Shown here in pieces: positions 34,913 through 44,591 of a DNA stretch of 54,781 nt (positions are counted from its first letter, which is position 1; every line of letters begins with the position of its first letter). The stretch lies in the NCBI GenBank assembly GCA_021773295.1, contig JAJFKI010000073.1, positions 1 to 54,781 on the forward strand. Reading direction: 5' to 3'. The DNA comes from Gammaproteobacteria bacterium (GTDB lineage Bacteria; Pseudomonadota; Gammaproteobacteria; UBA1113). The notes under the pieces are model-generated. The model saw only the letters and a program-made list of their open reading frames with translations. It had not been told where the DNA came from and did no database searches. The translations under genes were made by a program, and so were the position numbers.

Positions 34913-36441
34913 CGACGGCCACTCTCACCAAAGATACCATTACTGATAAAGCAAAATGGCTAATCACCATCGCCGTTATGTTAGTAGCCGTGATGGAAGT
35001 GTTAGACATGACCATTGTCAATGTGGCGCTGCCACATATGATGGGTTCTCTCGGCGCCAACATGGATCAAATCACTTGGGTGTTAACGTCTTATATTGTC
35101 GCCGCTGCAATTATGATGCCTCTGACGGGTTACTTAGTGAGCCGTCTAGGCAGGCGACGATTACTGTTAATTAATATTATTGGCTTTTTAGTCACATCAA
35201 TGTTATGTGGTTTGTCGACGAGTCTTTATGAAATCGTATCTTTTCGCATACTACAAGGTGTGTTTGGCGCCACCTTAATTCCTTTATCACAATACATTCT
35301 GCGCGATACTTTCCCGCCAGATGAACAAGGCAAAGCCATGGCAATCTGGGGTATTGGCATTATGGTCGCACCAGTATTAGGGCCTACTATTGGTGGTTAT
35401 ATCACTGAGTATTTAGACTGGCGCTGGATTTTTTATGTGAACTTGCCTGTGTGTATCATCGCTTTATACATGGCATTAAAATACATACAAGAAACGCCCC
35501 GCAGCAAACCCATAACCGATTGGGTGGGCATGTTTTGGATGACACTTGGTATTGGATCCTTACAAGTCTTTTTAGATAAAGGCAATGAGCACAATTGGTT
35601 TGATAGTAATGGCATGCTGTTACTCGCCGTGGTTTGCATCGTGAGCTTAACCACCTTCATCATTCGTGGGCTTTACTACAAGCACAACATCATCAATTTA
35701 CGCTTATTTAAAGATAGAAACTTTATGAGTTGTACTTTAATGCTGAGCGTGTTTGGTATTAGTATTTTTGGCATCGTCGCCATTCAGCCGTTGATGTTAG
35801 AAAATTTAATGCATTTTCCCACGAGTACCACAGGGCTGGTAATGATGCCCCGTGGAATAACCGCTGCTATTGGTATGATGTTTGTCGCGCAAATGATTAA
35901 TCGTGTCGATCCGCGTTTGTTCATTGCGTTGGGCATCGTCCTCGCAGCCATCGGCACTTATTGGATGAGCCTTTTTACCTTAGACACCGGGGTTAATTTA
36001 ATTGTAATCACCGGCGCCATTCAGGGACTAGGCATGGGCTTATTTTTCGTGCCGCTATCTGCATTAGCCTTAAGTACTTTAAAACCAAAGGATACGGCAG
36101 AAGGCTCTGGCTTATTTAGCTTCGGCAGAAGCTTAGGAAGCTCCATCGGCGTCTCCATCCTCGGCACCATCGTCACGCGAGAAACACAAGTCAATTGGAA
36201 TTATTACGGTGGCAAAATCACCCATAGCAGCGCCGCTTTGCAAAAATGGCTCGCCGCTCATCACTTAACCGCTAATTCCCCCATGACGGCCCAACTCCTA
36301 GGCCAAGAGCTATCACGCCAAGCAACGATGGTTGCTTTTGTGGATGCTTATTGGATAACAGCCATTAGCTTTTTAGCGATGTTGCCTTTGGTATTTGTGA
36401 TGCAAAAACCAAAGTCGTTGAGTGCGATGGGTGGGCATTAA
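34909..36441 (+). CDS. EmrB/QacA-type (DHA2, 14-span) MFS efflux pump
   Basis: A 510-residue major facilitator of the DHA2 type. Seen: LDMTIVNVALPHMMGSLGA in span 1 (the EmrB signature), LVSRLGRRRLLL (loop 2-3), QGVFGATLIPLSQ, and the span 5 motif GIMVAPVLGPTIGGYITEY (motif C of antiporters), followed by later spans to the C-terminus. With the EmrA-like partner and an outer-membrane channel it would expel hydrophobic drugs or host compounds using the proton gradient. A large periplasmic-type loop falls near residues 430-465, as usual for the family. Gene symbols are not assigned because substrate cannot be inferred. Confidence 0.92.
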   Translation: MTTATLTKDTITDKAKWLITIAVMLVAVMEVLDMTIVNVALPHMMGSLGANMDQITWVLTSYIVAAAIMMPLTGYLVSRLGRRRLLLINIIGFLVTSMLCGLSTSLYEIVSFRILQGVFGATLIPLSQYILRDTFPPDEQGKAMAIWGIGIMVAPVLGPTIGGYITEYLDWRWIFYVNLPVCIIALYMALKYIQETPRSKPITDWVGMFWMTLGIGSLQVFLDKGNEHNWFDSNGMLLLAVVCIVSLTTFIIRGLYYKHNIINLRLFKDRNFMSCTLMLSVFGISIFGIVAIQPLMLENLMHFPTSTTGLVMMPRGITAAIGMMFVAQMINRVDPRLFIALGIVLAAIGTYWMSLFTLDTGVNLIVITGAIQGLGMGLFFVPLSALALSTLKPKDTAEGSGLFSFGRSLGSSIGVSILGTIVTRETQVNWNYYGGKITHSSAALQKWLAAHHLTANSPMTAQLLGQELSRQATMVAFVDAYWITAISFLAMLPLVFVMQKPKSLSAMGGH

Positions 36442-36657
36442 ATTAGTGGCAGATCATCCTTTAAACTAACGTGTGTATTGCGAACTTCTCCTAAAAATCA
36501 GTCACCTGCAGCTTTGATCTAACTCCGATTTGTCACATCATTACCCATAAGTCTTAGCTCCTAAAGTCATCAAAAACTTCAGAATGCAGAAAAGGTTTGG
36601 TGTCCGCTAAAACGCGGGAAGATTAAGAATTAGCTACGCACACGGCAATTTGCTCGT

Positions 36658-37131
36658 TTATGAAAATATCAAATAAACAAGCAACAACACCACCCAAGCA
36701 AACACCCCAGCCAACACATCATCCGCCATAATCGCTAAGCCGCCCTTTAATTTTGTTTCTAATAAATTAATTGGTGGTGGTTTTAAGATGTCGAAGAAAC
36801 GGAAAAGGATAAAGCCTGCTAGCATCCAAGGCCAGGTGTTAGGAAGAGCAAACATTGTGATGAAGTAGCCGACGATTTCATCCCAGACGATGCCGGGGTG
36901 ATCATGTACACCGATATCTTTGGCGGTTTTGCCGCAGATCCAGATCCCAATGATAAAGCTTGCAATAGTAATGGTGGCATAGATGGGTAAGCTGAAATGG
37001 CTCAATCCATAATATAAAACAACGCCAACAACCGTACCCCAAGTGCCTGGCGCTTTAGGCATGGCGCCGCTGCCAAAGCCAAAAGCGATGAAGTGGATGG
37101 GGTTGGTCCAAATGGATTTTGGTGTAGCCAT
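36658..37131 (-). CDS. pgpA: phosphatidylglycerophosphatase A
   Basis: A 157-residue membrane enzyme that removes phosphate from phosphatidylglycerophosphate to give phosphatidylglycerol. Seen: FGFGSGAMPKAPGTWGTVVG at the start, CGKTAKDIGVHDHPGIVWDEIVGYF with the conserved His, Asp and Glu, and FRFFDILKPPPINLLE with a C-terminal GGLAIMADDVLAG; four hydrophobic spans. It follows nusB by three bases, a common pairing, but thiL, which often lies between them, is absent. Confidence 0.95.
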   Translation of the reverse strand: MATPKSIWTNPIHFIAFGFGSGAMPKAPGTWGTVVGVVLYYGLSHFSLPIYATITIASFIIGIWICGKTAKDIGVHDHPGIVWDEIVGYFITMFALPNTWPWMLAGFILFRFFDILKPPPINLLETKLKGGLAIMADDVLAGVFAWVVLLLVYLIFS

Positions 37132-37134
37132 GGC

Positions 37135-37566
37135 TTATGTTTTTTCTGCTTGTCTGATGTCATTAGCCACTTTGTCTAAAATACTGTTAATGTATTTATG
37201 ACCTTCGGTGGCGCCAAAGACTTTACACAATTCGACGGCTTCATTGAGTACAACCTTATAAGGCACATCGAGGCGGTGTTTTAATTCATAGACGCCCATG
37301 CGTAAAACGGCTAATTCAATCGGTGTGATTTCATTGATGCTTCTATCCAAATATTGCGTGAAAAGTTCATCGGTTTGGGTTAATGATTTTGGAATGCCAC
37401 TTAGAAATTGACTGACAAACTCGCGATCGAATTTTTTGTCTTGGTTTTCTATTAATAAGTGTTCTTCAATATCTTTAATATCGTTCCCAGAGATTTGCCA
37501 TTGATACAAACCTTGTAACACAAGTTTACGAGAACGATGTCGGTGTCGCGGTTTTATGTCTGTCAT
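37135..37566 (-). CDS. nusB: transcription antitermination factor NusB
   Basis: A 143-residue all-helical NusB. With NusE (S10) it binds boxA RNA and supports antitermination on ribosomal RNA operons. Seen: the Arg-rich start KPRHRHRSRKLVLQGLYQWQ, then LFTQYLDRSINEITPIELAVLRMGVYEL and VPYKVVLNEAVELCKVFGATEGHKYINSILDKVA, quoted in part. It follows nrdR by 19 bases. The ribH/ribE genes that often precede nusB are missing here. Confidence 0.96.
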   Translation of the reverse strand: MTDIKPRHRHRSRKLVLQGLYQWQISGNDIKDIEEHLLIENQDKKFDREFVSQFLSGIPKSLTQTDELFTQYLDRSINEITPIELAVLRMGVYELKHRLDVPYKVVLNEAVELCKVFGATEGHKYINSILDKVANDIRQAEKT

Positions 37567-37585
37567 GTATATACCTACTATCTAA

Positions 37586-38044
37586 CTAACCAGATGTTTG
37601 CTTTAAGTTTTGAATTTCTTGCTTAAACGCATCTAAATCTTCAAAACTGCGATAGACAGAGGCAAATCGGACATAGGCAACTTCGTCAAGGGCTAATAAT
37701 TCTTGCATTACCATATCGCCAATCAAAGCAGAGCTAACTTCTCGCTCGCCGCTGGCGCGTAACTTATGACAAAGTTGTCGAATTGCTTGTTCAACTCGTT
37801 CCATGCTGACAGGACGTTTTTCTAAAGCCTTTAAAAAACCGGCCCTTATTTTTTCTTCTACAAATGGCGTACGACTGCCATCCCGTTTGATCACCCTTGG
37901 CATGGATAACAAGGCTGACTCAACCGTGGTAAAGCGCTCTTTACATTTCAAACATTCTCGACGACGCCGAACTTGCTCACCTTCATTCATTAAACGTGAG
38001 TCAGTGACTTTAGTTTCTTCATCGCCGCAAAAAGGACAGTGCAT
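37586..38044 (-). CDS. nrdR: transcriptional repressor NrdR
   Basis: A 152-residue NrdR, the nucleotide-sensing repressor of ribonucleotide reductase genes. Seen: the zinc ribbon [19 protein letters not shown]...[17 protein letters not shown] (Cys3, Cys6, Cys31, Cys34), then the ATP-cone [20 protein letters not shown] and the C-terminal [17 protein letters not shown]. NrdR binds 16-bp NrdR boxes upstream of nrd operons; none was noticed in this window. It lies between glyA (15-base gap) and nusB. Confidence 0.97.
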   Translation of the reverse strand: MHCPFCGDEETKVTDSRLMNEGEQVRRRRECLKCKERFTTVESALLSMPRVIKRDGSRTPFVEEKIRAGFLKALEKRPVSMERVEQAIRQLCHKLRASGEREVSSALIGDMVMQELLALDEVAYVRFASVYRSFEDLDAFKQEIQNLKQTSG

Positions 38045-38059
38045 AAGCTCTCCTAGCTC

Positions 38060-39316
38060 TTAATGATCGTACACAGGAAACTCTTCACATAATGCAATCG
38101 CTTTTTGTTTAACATCTTGTATGATGTCTTCATTATCTAAGTTATCGACAACGTCACACATCCAGTTACCGATAGCTTGTATTTCTTTTTCTTTGAAACC
38201 ACGCGTCGTCACCGCGGGCGTACCAACGCGTAAGCCACTCGTGACGAATGGTGAGCGTGGCTCATTAGGTACTGTGTTTTTATTCACGGTAATATTAGCA
38301 CGGCCTAAGGCTTCTTCTGCATCTTTACCGGTGATGTCTTTATTGATTAAATCAATTAAGATCAAATGATTCTCGGTGCCATTGCCCACTAAGTTAAAAC
38401 CTCTGTCCATCATAGTGTGTGCTAAGGCTTTAGCGTTTTTAACCACTTGTTGTTGGTAAGTTTTAAAGTCTGGTTGTAACGCTTCTTTAAAAGCTACTGC
38501 TTTGGCCGCAATCACATGCATCAGTGGTCCACCTTGTGAGCCTGGGAAAACCCTTGAATTAAATTTCTTTTCTAAATCGGGGTTAGCCTTCGCTAAGATA
38601 ATACCACCACGAGGGCCGCGTAACGTTTTATGAGTCGTCGATGTTGTGACATCGGCAATTTGCACGGGAGATGGATATTCGCCCGCAGCTACTAAGCCAG
38701 CAACATGGGCCATGTCTACCATTAAATATGCGCCGACACTGTCGGCAATATCTCTAAACTTTTGCCAATCCAAAATACCGGAATACGCAGAAAAACCGGC
38801 AATGATCATTTTTGGTTTATGTTCAGTCGCTAAGGCTTGAATATTATCGTAATCCATTTCGCCCGTATCGGGTTTGATGCCATACTCAACACAATTGTAT
38901 AAACGACCAGAGAAATTCACTTTAGAACCATGAGTCAAGTGGCCACCGTGGGAAAGATTCATGCCCATGAAGGTATCGCCCGGCTCTAACAAAGCCATAT
39001 AAACCGCAGCATTTGCTTGCGAACCCGAGTGAGGTTGGACATTGGCATAATCAGCACCGAATAATTCTTTGACCCGCTCAATGGCTAATTGCTCAGCGAC
39101 ATCAACGTATTCACAGCCGCCATAATAACGTTTATTGGGATACCCTTCAGCATATTTGTTCGTTAACACAGAGCCCTGGGCTTCTAATACTCTGGGACTC
39201 GCGTAATTTTCAGAGGCGATTAATTCGATATGCTGTTCTTGACGCTGCTCTTCGTGCTTGATGGCGTCCCATAATTCTTTATCAAAACCTTCTATCTTGA
39301 AATCATTTGTAAACAT
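38060..39316 (-). CDS. glyA: serine hydroxymethyltransferase
   Basis: A 418-residue PLP enzyme that converts serine and tetrahydrofolate to glycine and methylene-tetrahydrofolate. Seen: [20 protein letters not shown] near residue 30, [47 protein letters not shown] and the PLP lysine in [15 protein letters not shown], plus the C-terminal [19 protein letters not shown]. The length is standard. It heads the glyA-nrdR-nusB-pgpA run. The 195-base region upstream has no riboswitch I recognise. Confidence 0.98.
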   Translation of the reverse strand: MFTNDFKIEGFDKELWDAIKHEEQRQEQHIELIASENYASPRVLEAQGSVLTNKYAEGYPNKRYYGGCEYVDVAEQLAIERVKELFGADYANVQPHSGSQANAAVYMALLEPGDTFMGMNLSHGGHLTHGSKVNFSGRLYNCVEYGIKPDTGEMDYDNIQALATEHKPKMIIAGFSAYSGILDWQKFRDIADSVGAYLMVDMAHVAGLVAAGEYPSPVQIADVTTSTTHKTLRGPRGGIILAKANPDLEKKFNSRVFPGSQGGPLMHVIAAKAVAFKEALQPDFKTYQQQVVKNAKALAHTMMDRGFNLVGNGTENHLILIDLINKDITGKDAEEALGRANITVNKNTVPNEPRSPFVTSGLRVGTPAVTTRGFKEKEIQAIGNWMCDVVDNLDNEDIIQDVKQKAIALCEEFPVYDH

Positions 39317-39407
39317 TCATTTCTCCAAGGATTGGCGAGTCTCTCAAGCTGCTAATTTTAACCCACATGGGCTTTAAATGCGACCAGATTTAGAGAGATT
39401 TTCTACA

Positions 39408-39436
39408 TCAACAGTTTATCTATTGTTGCATATAAT
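39408..39436 (+). promoter_or_regulatory. sigma70-like promoter for coiled-coil gene
   Basis: TCAACA (39408-39413), a 17-base spacer and a perfect TATAAT (39431-39436). It overlaps the first residues of the longest upstream frame and so supports the later start at 39512. Confidence 0.45.
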
Positions 39437-39511
39437 TTGTTTTCGTGTAATACTTTTTTATCCTGGAAAATATACTTGTTCATACTCTATACTGTAAGGA
39501 TATATTTGACT

Positions 39512-40003
39512 ATGATGTTAGATACATTAGACATGACCAACGAGCTCGAAAAGTGCGGTTATAATCGTAAGCAGGCCGAAGGCCAGGCGAAGGTATATAT
39601 AAAGATGATAGCGAATCTACTCGATGAACAAATTGCCACAAAAGAGGACATCCGCGAAACGCAGATGTTGAGTAAAGATTTGGCTAATCAAGCTAGGTTT
39701 GAATTCAAGCAAGAAATCAATAAGCTTCGTGCTGAAACTAAGCAAGAAATTGCAGCATTGCGGGCTGAAACTAAACAAGAAATTGCAGCATTGCGGGCTG
39801 AAACTAAGCAAGAATTCGACAAAGTTCGCCATGAAATTGCCGAGCTACGTAGCGAATTAAAACAAGACATTGCTGAACTAAGAAGCGAATTAAAACTCGA
39901 TATACAAAAACTCTCTCAAGATCTCACGCGCAGAATGGCTGTCATGCTGGCAGGCACTGTGGCCATCATCTCCGGCTTAATGGCAATCTTACACTATATA
40001 TAG
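39512..40003 (+). CDS. DUF1640-like coiled-coil protein with C-terminal membrane anchor
   Basis: A 163-residue protein resembling DUF1640 (CCDC90-like) proteins. Seen: an N-terminal helical module (LEKCGYNRKQAEGQAKVYIK...LLDEQIATKEDI), then a long coiled coil made of 11-residue repeats (LRAETKQEIAA three times, then related LRSELKQDIAE units), and one C-terminal membrane span (MAVMLAGTVAIISGLMAILH). The 11-residue spacing indicates a right-handed hendecad coil. Such proteins occur in bacteria and in mitochondria but have no settled function; membrane tethering is likely. The start ATGATG at 39512 lies downstream of a promoter, with AAGGA about 11 bases upstream. Confidence 0.75.
   Translation: MMLDTLDMTNELEKCGYNRKQAEGQAKVYIKMIANLLDEQIATKEDIRETQMLSKDLANQARFEFKQEINKLRAETKQEIAALRAETKQEIAALRAETKQEFDKVRHEIAELRSELKQDIAELRSELKLDIQKLSQDLTRRMAVMLAGTVAIISGLMAILHYI
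39731..39816 (+). repeat. 33-bp tandem repeat inside coiled-coil gene
   Basis: Two full units (39731-39763 and 39764-39796), identical but for one base, are followed by a partial third to 39816. Each encodes 11 residues (AETKQEIAALR), so changes in copy number would lengthen or shorten the coil without breaking the frame. Confidence 0.85.
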
Positions 40004-40014
40004 ATGTACCTCTC

Positions 40015-40077
40015 CCACTTTAAAATCCCGTGAATAGACGACGTTATTTTTTGTCTATTCACGGGATTTTAAAGTGG
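40015..40077. repeat. perfect 25-bp inverted repeat
   Basis: The arm 40015-40039 (starting CCACTTTAAAATCCCGTGAA) is the exact reverse complement of 40053-40077 around a 13-base T-rich loop. It lies after the DUF1640-like gene and before ettA. No T-run follows the right arm, so it is not a standard terminator. Its right arm and flank share the sequence found at 25707-25728. Confidence 0.8.
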
Positions 40078-40158
40078 AAATGCTATAGACCCATTGACCA
40101 TGTCCCCCGCTTTCTGTACTGTATGGCCTTCATTTCAAACTGCTTTGGATCCCAAGTT

Positions 40159-41835
40159 ATGGCTCAGTATATATACACAATGAACCGGGTGCACAAAATT
40201 GTGCCGCCCAAGCAAGAAATTATTTCTGATATTTCCCTGTCCTTTTATCCTGGCGCAAAGATTGGCGTACTTGGTATAAATGGCTCAGGTAAATCAACCG
40301 TGCTGCGCATCATGGCGGGCATTGATAAGGATTTCGAAGGTGAAGCGCGCGCGCTAACGGGTACCAAGATGGGTTACTTACCCCAAGAACCGCAACTCGA
40401 TGAAAGCAAAGATGTACGCGGCAATGTCGAGCAAGGTTTAGGTGAAGTGATTCAATTATTAGAACGCTTCAATGACATCAGTATAAAATTTGCCGAACCT
40501 ATGTCTGATGATGAAATGAATGCACTATTAGAAGAACAAGGTAATTTACAAAATGCCATTGATGCCGCCAATGGTTGGGAAGTTGAACGGCAATTAGAAA
40601 TTGCAGCCGATGCACTGCGTTTGCCCCCTTGGGATGCTGATGTGAGTAAATTGTCAGGTGGTGAACGCCGCCGGGTGGCTTTATGTCGTTTATTGTTATC
40701 CAAACCGGATATGTTGTTATTAGACGAACCGACTAACCATTTAGATGCAGAAAGTATTGCCTGGCTAGAGCGCTTCTTAGCAGAGTATACAGGGACGGTA
40801 GTTGCCGTGACGCATGATCGTTACTTTTTAGATAACGCTGCGGGCTGGATTTTAGAACTCGATCGCGGTCGTGGTATTCCTTATGAAGGTAATTACACAG
40901 CATGGTTAGAACAAAAAGAAAAACGTTTAGAGCTGGAGCAAAAGCAAGAAAAAGCCAGGCAGCGTGCCATTAAAGAAGAACTAGAATGGGTACGCTCCAA
41001 TCCTAAAGGTCGTCAAGCAAAAAATAAAGCGCGCTTAGAACGCTTTGAAGAATTAAGCTCTAAAGAATTCCAGCAACGTAATGAAACTCATGAAATTTAC
41101 ATCCCGCCTGGACCAAGGCTTGGTGATAAAGTCATTGATGTGAAAAATTTATCGAAAAGTTTTGGTGATAGATTTTTAATAGACGATTTGAGTTTCAGTG
41201 TGCCTGCTGGCGCCATCGTTGGAATCATCGGTGCTAATGGCGCTGGTAAATCAACACTCTTTAAAATGATTACTGGGCAAGAAGAACCAGAAAGTGGCAC
41301 TATCACTATTGGGGAAACGGTTGAGCTCGCTTATGTTGATCAAAGCCGTGATAGTTTGGATGGCAGTAAAACAGTATGGGAAGAAATTTCTGATGGCCAA
41401 GACATTATTGCCGTGGGCGATTATGAAACGCAATCCCGTGCTTATGTCAGCCGCTTTAATTTCAAAGGGCCTGCACAGCAAAAATTAGTGAAAGATTTAT
41501 CGGGTGGTGAACGTAATCGAGTCCACTTAGCGAAGTTATTACGCTCTGGCGGTAATGTGTTGTTACTCGATGAACCCACGAATGATTTAGATGTTGAAAC
41601 ACTGCGAGCCTTAGAGGAAGCCATTTCAGCATTTCCTGGTTGTGCCTTTATCATCTCTCATGATCGCTGGTTCTTGGATCGCTTAGCAACTCACATCCTT
41701 GCATTTGAGGGTGATAGCCACGTGGAATGGTTTGCCGGTAACTTTGAGGATTATGAAGCGGATAAAGTAAAACGCTTAGGTGATGCTGCTATACAACCGC
41801 ACCGCATTAAGTATAAAAAAATTCATCACGAATAA
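40159..41835 (+). CDS. ettA: energy-dependent translational throttle protein EttA (ABC-F)
   Basis: A 558-residue ABC-F ATPase that binds the ribosomal E site and gates entry into elongation according to ATP/ADP level. Seen: [20 protein letters not shown], two ATPase cassettes each with a Walker A ([18 protein letters not shown]), signature ([25 protein letters not shown]) and Walker B ([24 protein letters not shown]), and an inter-domain linker with the EttA arm and charged P-site tether. The start at 40159 matches the family N-terminus; an in-frame start at 40030 falls inside the hairpin. It precedes serA by 17 bases and may be co-transcribed. Confidence 0.96.
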   Translation: MAQYIYTMNRVHKIVPPKQEIISDISLSFYPGAKIGVLGINGSGKSTVLRIMAGIDKDFEGEARALTGTKMGYLPQEPQLDESKDVRGNVEQGLGEVIQLLERFNDISIKFAEPMSDDEMNALLEEQGNLQNAIDAANGWEVERQLEIAADALRLPPWDADVSKLSGGERRRVALCRLLLSKPDMLLLDEPTNHLDAESIAWLERFLAEYTGTVVAVTHDRYFLDNAAGWILELDRGRGIPYEGNYTAWLEQKEKRLELEQKQEKARQRAIKEELEWVRSNPKGRQAKNKARLERFEELSSKEFQQRNETHEIYIPPGPRLGDKVIDVKNLSKSFGDRFLIDDLSFSVPAGAIVGIIGANGAGKSTLFKMITGQEEPESGTITIGETVELAYVDQSRDSLDGSKTVWEEISDGQDIIAVGDYETQSRAYVSRFNFKGPAQQKLVKDLSGGERNRVHLAKLLRSGGNVLLLDEPTNDLDVETLRALEEAISAFPGCAFIISHDRWFLDRLATHILAFEGDSHVEWFAGNFEDYEADKVKRLGDAAIQPHRIKYKKIHHE

Positions 41836-41852
41836 AACAAGAGAGGATCAAC

Positions 41853-43019
41853 ATGTTTAATATAAAAGTTTTCAATAATATTTCTGACAAGGGCTTAAGC
41901 CTCTTTAATGAAAAAGACTACAGTGTCGCCACTGCTCAACCTGAACCACATGGCATTTTACTGCGTTCACACTCCTTAAAAACAGAAGAAATTAATAACA
42001 CAACCTTAGTTGTGGGGCGCGCCGGTGTTGGCGTGAACAATGTGCCCGTTGATTACTGCACGGAAAAAGGCATTCCAGTTCTAAATACACCTGGCGCCAA
42101 TGCCAACGCGGTAAAAGAATTAGTATTAGCAGGAATGCTATTGGGCTCTCGTAACATTTGTCAATCATGGGATTATGCCCGGCAAGCGTTATCTGATCCT
42201 AAAAAATATGAAAGCGGTAAAAGCAAATTTGTAGGTTCTGAAATTCATGGCAAGACGCTAGGTTTAATTGGCCTTGGCAATGTTGGCGTTAAAGTTGCAA
42301 ATGCTGCTATTAGCTTAGGGATGAAAGTCATTGGTTTTGATCCTCATATTACTGCTGGTAATGCTTGGCAAATTTCATCCGTGGTAAGACGGGCTGATGA
42401 CATCAAAGAAGTATTAAAGGAAGCTGACTATATTAGTATACACGTACCATTGCTGGATGATACCAAGCACTTGCTTAATATGGATTTACTCAACCTAATG
42501 AAGGATGGTGCGATTTTACTTAATTTCTCTCGGGCAGAAATCGTCGACGAAGGTGCGTTGAAGCAAAGACTCGAAAGCGGAAAATTACAGTCTTATGTCA
42601 GTGACTTCCCTAGCCAAGAATTAGCAGCATTTCCACAAGTAATTTCTTTGCCACATCTTGGGGCTTCAACGGTGCAAGCACAAGAAAATTGCGCTGTGAT
42701 GATTGCAGAACAAGTGAAAGAGTTTTTAGAAGATGGTAATATCACGCACTCAGTAAACTACCCATCGATTAAAATGCCTCGCAATAAAGGCCATCGCCTT
42801 GCAATCACTAATCAAAACGTTCCCAATATGTTAGCGCAAATTTCAACGGAAATATCTAATGAAAGTATTAACATTATCGACATGGTCAACCGTTCTAAAA
42901 ATGAAATTGCATATACGCTTATCGATGTTGATAAACCCATCACACCTTCTTTGATTGACACTCTCTCTAGCATCAGCGGTATCATCAATGTGCGGGTCAT
43001 CCCTGAGGAGAATCGTTAA
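41853..43019 (+). CDS. serA: D-3-phosphoglycerate dehydrogenase
   Basis: A 388-residue enzyme oxidising 3-phosphoglycerate with NAD, the first step of serine synthesis. Seen: GRAGVGVNNVPVDYCTEKGIPV in the substrate domain, the NAD fold GLIGLGNVGVKVANA, catalytic Arg in NFSRAEIVDEGAL, a Glu and the His in LPHLGASTVQAQENCA, and a C-terminal ACT-like domain (LAITNQNVPNMLAQISTEIS). A good GAGAGGA ribosome site precedes the ATG. The stop and the next start overlap (TAATG), linking it with serB. serC is not in the window. Confidence 0.95.
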   Translation: MFNIKVFNNISDKGLSLFNEKDYSVATAQPEPHGILLRSHSLKTEEINNTTLVVGRAGVGVNNVPVDYCTEKGIPVLNTPGANANAVKELVLAGMLLGSRNICQSWDYARQALSDPKKYESGKSKFVGSEIHGKTLGLIGLGNVGVKVANAAISLGMKVIGFDPHITAGNAWQISSVVRRADDIKEVLKEADYISIHVPLLDDTKHLLNMDLLNLMKDGAILLNFSRAEIVDEGALKQRLESGKLQSYVSDFPSQELAAFPQVISLPHLGASTVQAQENCAVMIAEQVKEFLEDGNITHSVNYPSIKMPRNKGHRLAITNQNVPNMLAQISTEISNESINIIDMVNRSKNEIAYTLIDVDKPITPSLIDTLSSISGIINVRVIPEENR

Positions 43020-43771
43020 TGGATGATTTGCCATTATTGAATGAGCCAGTAGACGCCATCGTGTTTGATTGCGATAGCACACTCAGTAGTATTGAAGGTG
43101 TAGATGAACTTGCCAAGGCATGTGGGCACTGGGAACAAGTGCATGCCATGACAAATAAAGCCATGTCTGAAACGGGTGTCACTCAGGAAATCTATAAAGA
43201 GCGCATGGAATTGATTAAGCCGCATCTGTCACAATTAGAAGAGTTAGGTGATACTTACTATCAAAACCGTGCACCAGATACTCGCAAAACCATCAACTTC
43301 TTAGATAGCTTAGGCAAAAAAATCTTCATATTATCCGCCGGTTTATTGCCCGGAGTTAAAGCTTTCGGGTTGAAGCTGGGTATCGCCGAAAGCGCCATTT
43401 ATGCCATTGATATTTATTTTGATGAGCAAGGTAATTATAAAGGTTATGAAGAAGATTCTGTTTTTATCAGCATGGATGGCAAGCGCCGTATCATCAAAGA
43501 TTTAATGAAATTTTATCCACGTATCATTCATATTGGCGATGGTTTAAACGATATTGAATCAAGAGATATCGTTACTCGCTTTATTGGCTATGGTGGAATA
43601 TGTTATCGTGAGAATGTCGCTAAGCTTTGTGACTTTTATGCAACGCATCCTTCACTGTTAGCCATTGCGCCATTATGTGTAACCCGTGAGGAAGTCTCGA
43701 AACTTAATCGTGAGCAATTTGAAGCATTCCAACAAGGTGTTAAATACTTACAATTTATGGAGAAACGCTAA
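43019..43771 (+). CDS. serB: phosphoserine phosphatase-like HAD hydrolase
   Basis: A 250-residue HAD enzyme expected to hydrolyse phosphoserine, the last step of serine synthesis. Seen: motif I FDCDSTLSSIEG with both Asp residues, NKAMSETGVTQEIYKERM in the cap helix region, motif II ILSAGLLPGVK and motif III HIGDGLNDIESRD. Its 1-base overlap with serA supports serine synthesis as its role, though close HAD relatives act on other phosphomonoesters. The 3' end overlaps the OmpA-like gene by one base. Confidence 0.87.
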   Translation: MDDLPLLNEPVDAIVFDCDSTLSSIEGVDELAKACGHWEQVHAMTNKAMSETGVTQEIYKERMELIKPHLSQLEELGDTYYQNRAPDTRKTINFLDSLGKKIFILSAGLLPGVKAFGLKLGIAESAIYAIDIYFDEQGNYKGYEEDSVFISMDGKRRIIKDLMKFYPRIIHIGDGLNDIESRDIVTRFIGYGGICYRENVAKLCDFYATHPSLLAIAPLCVTREEVSKLNREQFEAFQQGVKYLQFMEKR

Positions 43772-44418
43772 TGTCCCGCATCATCACTGTTTTTGCTTGT
43801 AGCTTGTTGTTATTATTATCCGCATGCACTAATGACAAAGACCCGGACTCTCCTGGATACATTCCTATGAGCAAAACCACTAAAGGTGCCATCCTTGGTG
43901 GAGCTGCCGGTGGTGGCTTAGCGAGTATTAGCCGCTCTCCCGGTGCAACCGCCGTCGGTGCAGTAGCTGGAGCTGCCCTTGGTGCTATCATCGGTAGTCA
44001 AATCGAAAAGCATGATAAAGCGCTTGAGTTACATGAACATGGCTCTGGGGTTAAGTTAGTAAAACATGGCAGTAATACACAATTACTAATGCCTTCAGCA
44101 ATTTACTTTCCCAGCGGCAGCGCTACTGTTCCACATAAGTATGATGCAATGCTAAATGGCGTTGTTACCTTAATGAAAGCTAATCCTGATACTTTAATCG
44201 AAGTCACTGGTTATACCGACAATCAAGGTGATGTTGCTAACAACAGAGTATTGGCCGGTAAGCGTGCCGCGAATGTTGCTGCTTTTCTTCAACATCAAGG
44301 CATTCAATCCGATCGCTTACGCGTTGTTTCTCGCGCCCAATCAAGTCCTCAAGCTAATAACAGCACTTACCACGGCCGCGAACAAAATCGTCGTGTTGAG
44401 ATAAAACTGTGGTCATGA
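43771..44418 (+). CDS. OmpA-family lipoprotein with glycine zipper
   Basis: A 215-residue outer-membrane lipoprotein. Seen: signal peptide with lipobox LLSAC (Cys near residue 18), a Gly-rich zipper span AILGGAAGGGLASI...AVGAVAGAALGAIIGSQI (residues 40-78) that can insert into membrane, and a C-terminal OmpA peptidoglycan-binding domain (FPSGSATV, EVTGYTDNQGD, NRVLAGKRAANVAAFL, REQNRRVEI). It likely ties the outer membrane to the cell wall. The TAATG overlap with serB makes it an odd passenger of the serine operon. Confidence 0.88.
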   Translation: MSRIITVFACSLLLLLSACTNDKDPDSPGYIPMSKTTKGAILGGAAGGGLASISRSPGATAVGAVAGAALGAIIGSQIEKHDKALELHEHGSGVKLVKHGSNTQLLMPSAIYFPSGSATVPHKYDAMLNGVVTLMKANPDTLIEVTGYTDNQGDVANNRVLAGKRAANVAAFLQHQGIQSDRLRVVSRAQSSPQANNSTYHGREQNRRVEIKLWS

Positions 44419-44591
44419 GATAAGATCTTCTCAGCCTGATCCTCCTCAGCAATACTAAGGGAGGAGGGAATGATGCAGAGAAAAAGAAGCGTCTAAATGA
44501 GAACGGTTTTCATCTATCTTATAAAAAGCTTAAATTAATTAAATTATCGCTATTTCAGCCACTTTGTTCTATTGCTTTACTATACTTTAAA

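Noticed and set aside
36442..36657. RNA gene or terminator in the gap after the efflux pair
   Set aside because: A short CCGC...GCGG pairing is too weak, no T-run follows, and no RNA pattern is recognisable.
39317..39511. Glycine or other riboswitch before glyA
   Set aside because: No paired glycine-aptamer pattern is seen in the 195 bases upstream.
39731..39816. CRISPR array
   Set aside because: The units are contiguous with no unique spacers and encode the coil in frame.
39617..39870. Minus-strand frames with repeated Cys/Phe/Ser blocks
   Set aside because: They are the reverse reading of the 33-bp coiled-coil repeats of the plus-strand gene, which has the better protein pattern and a promoter.
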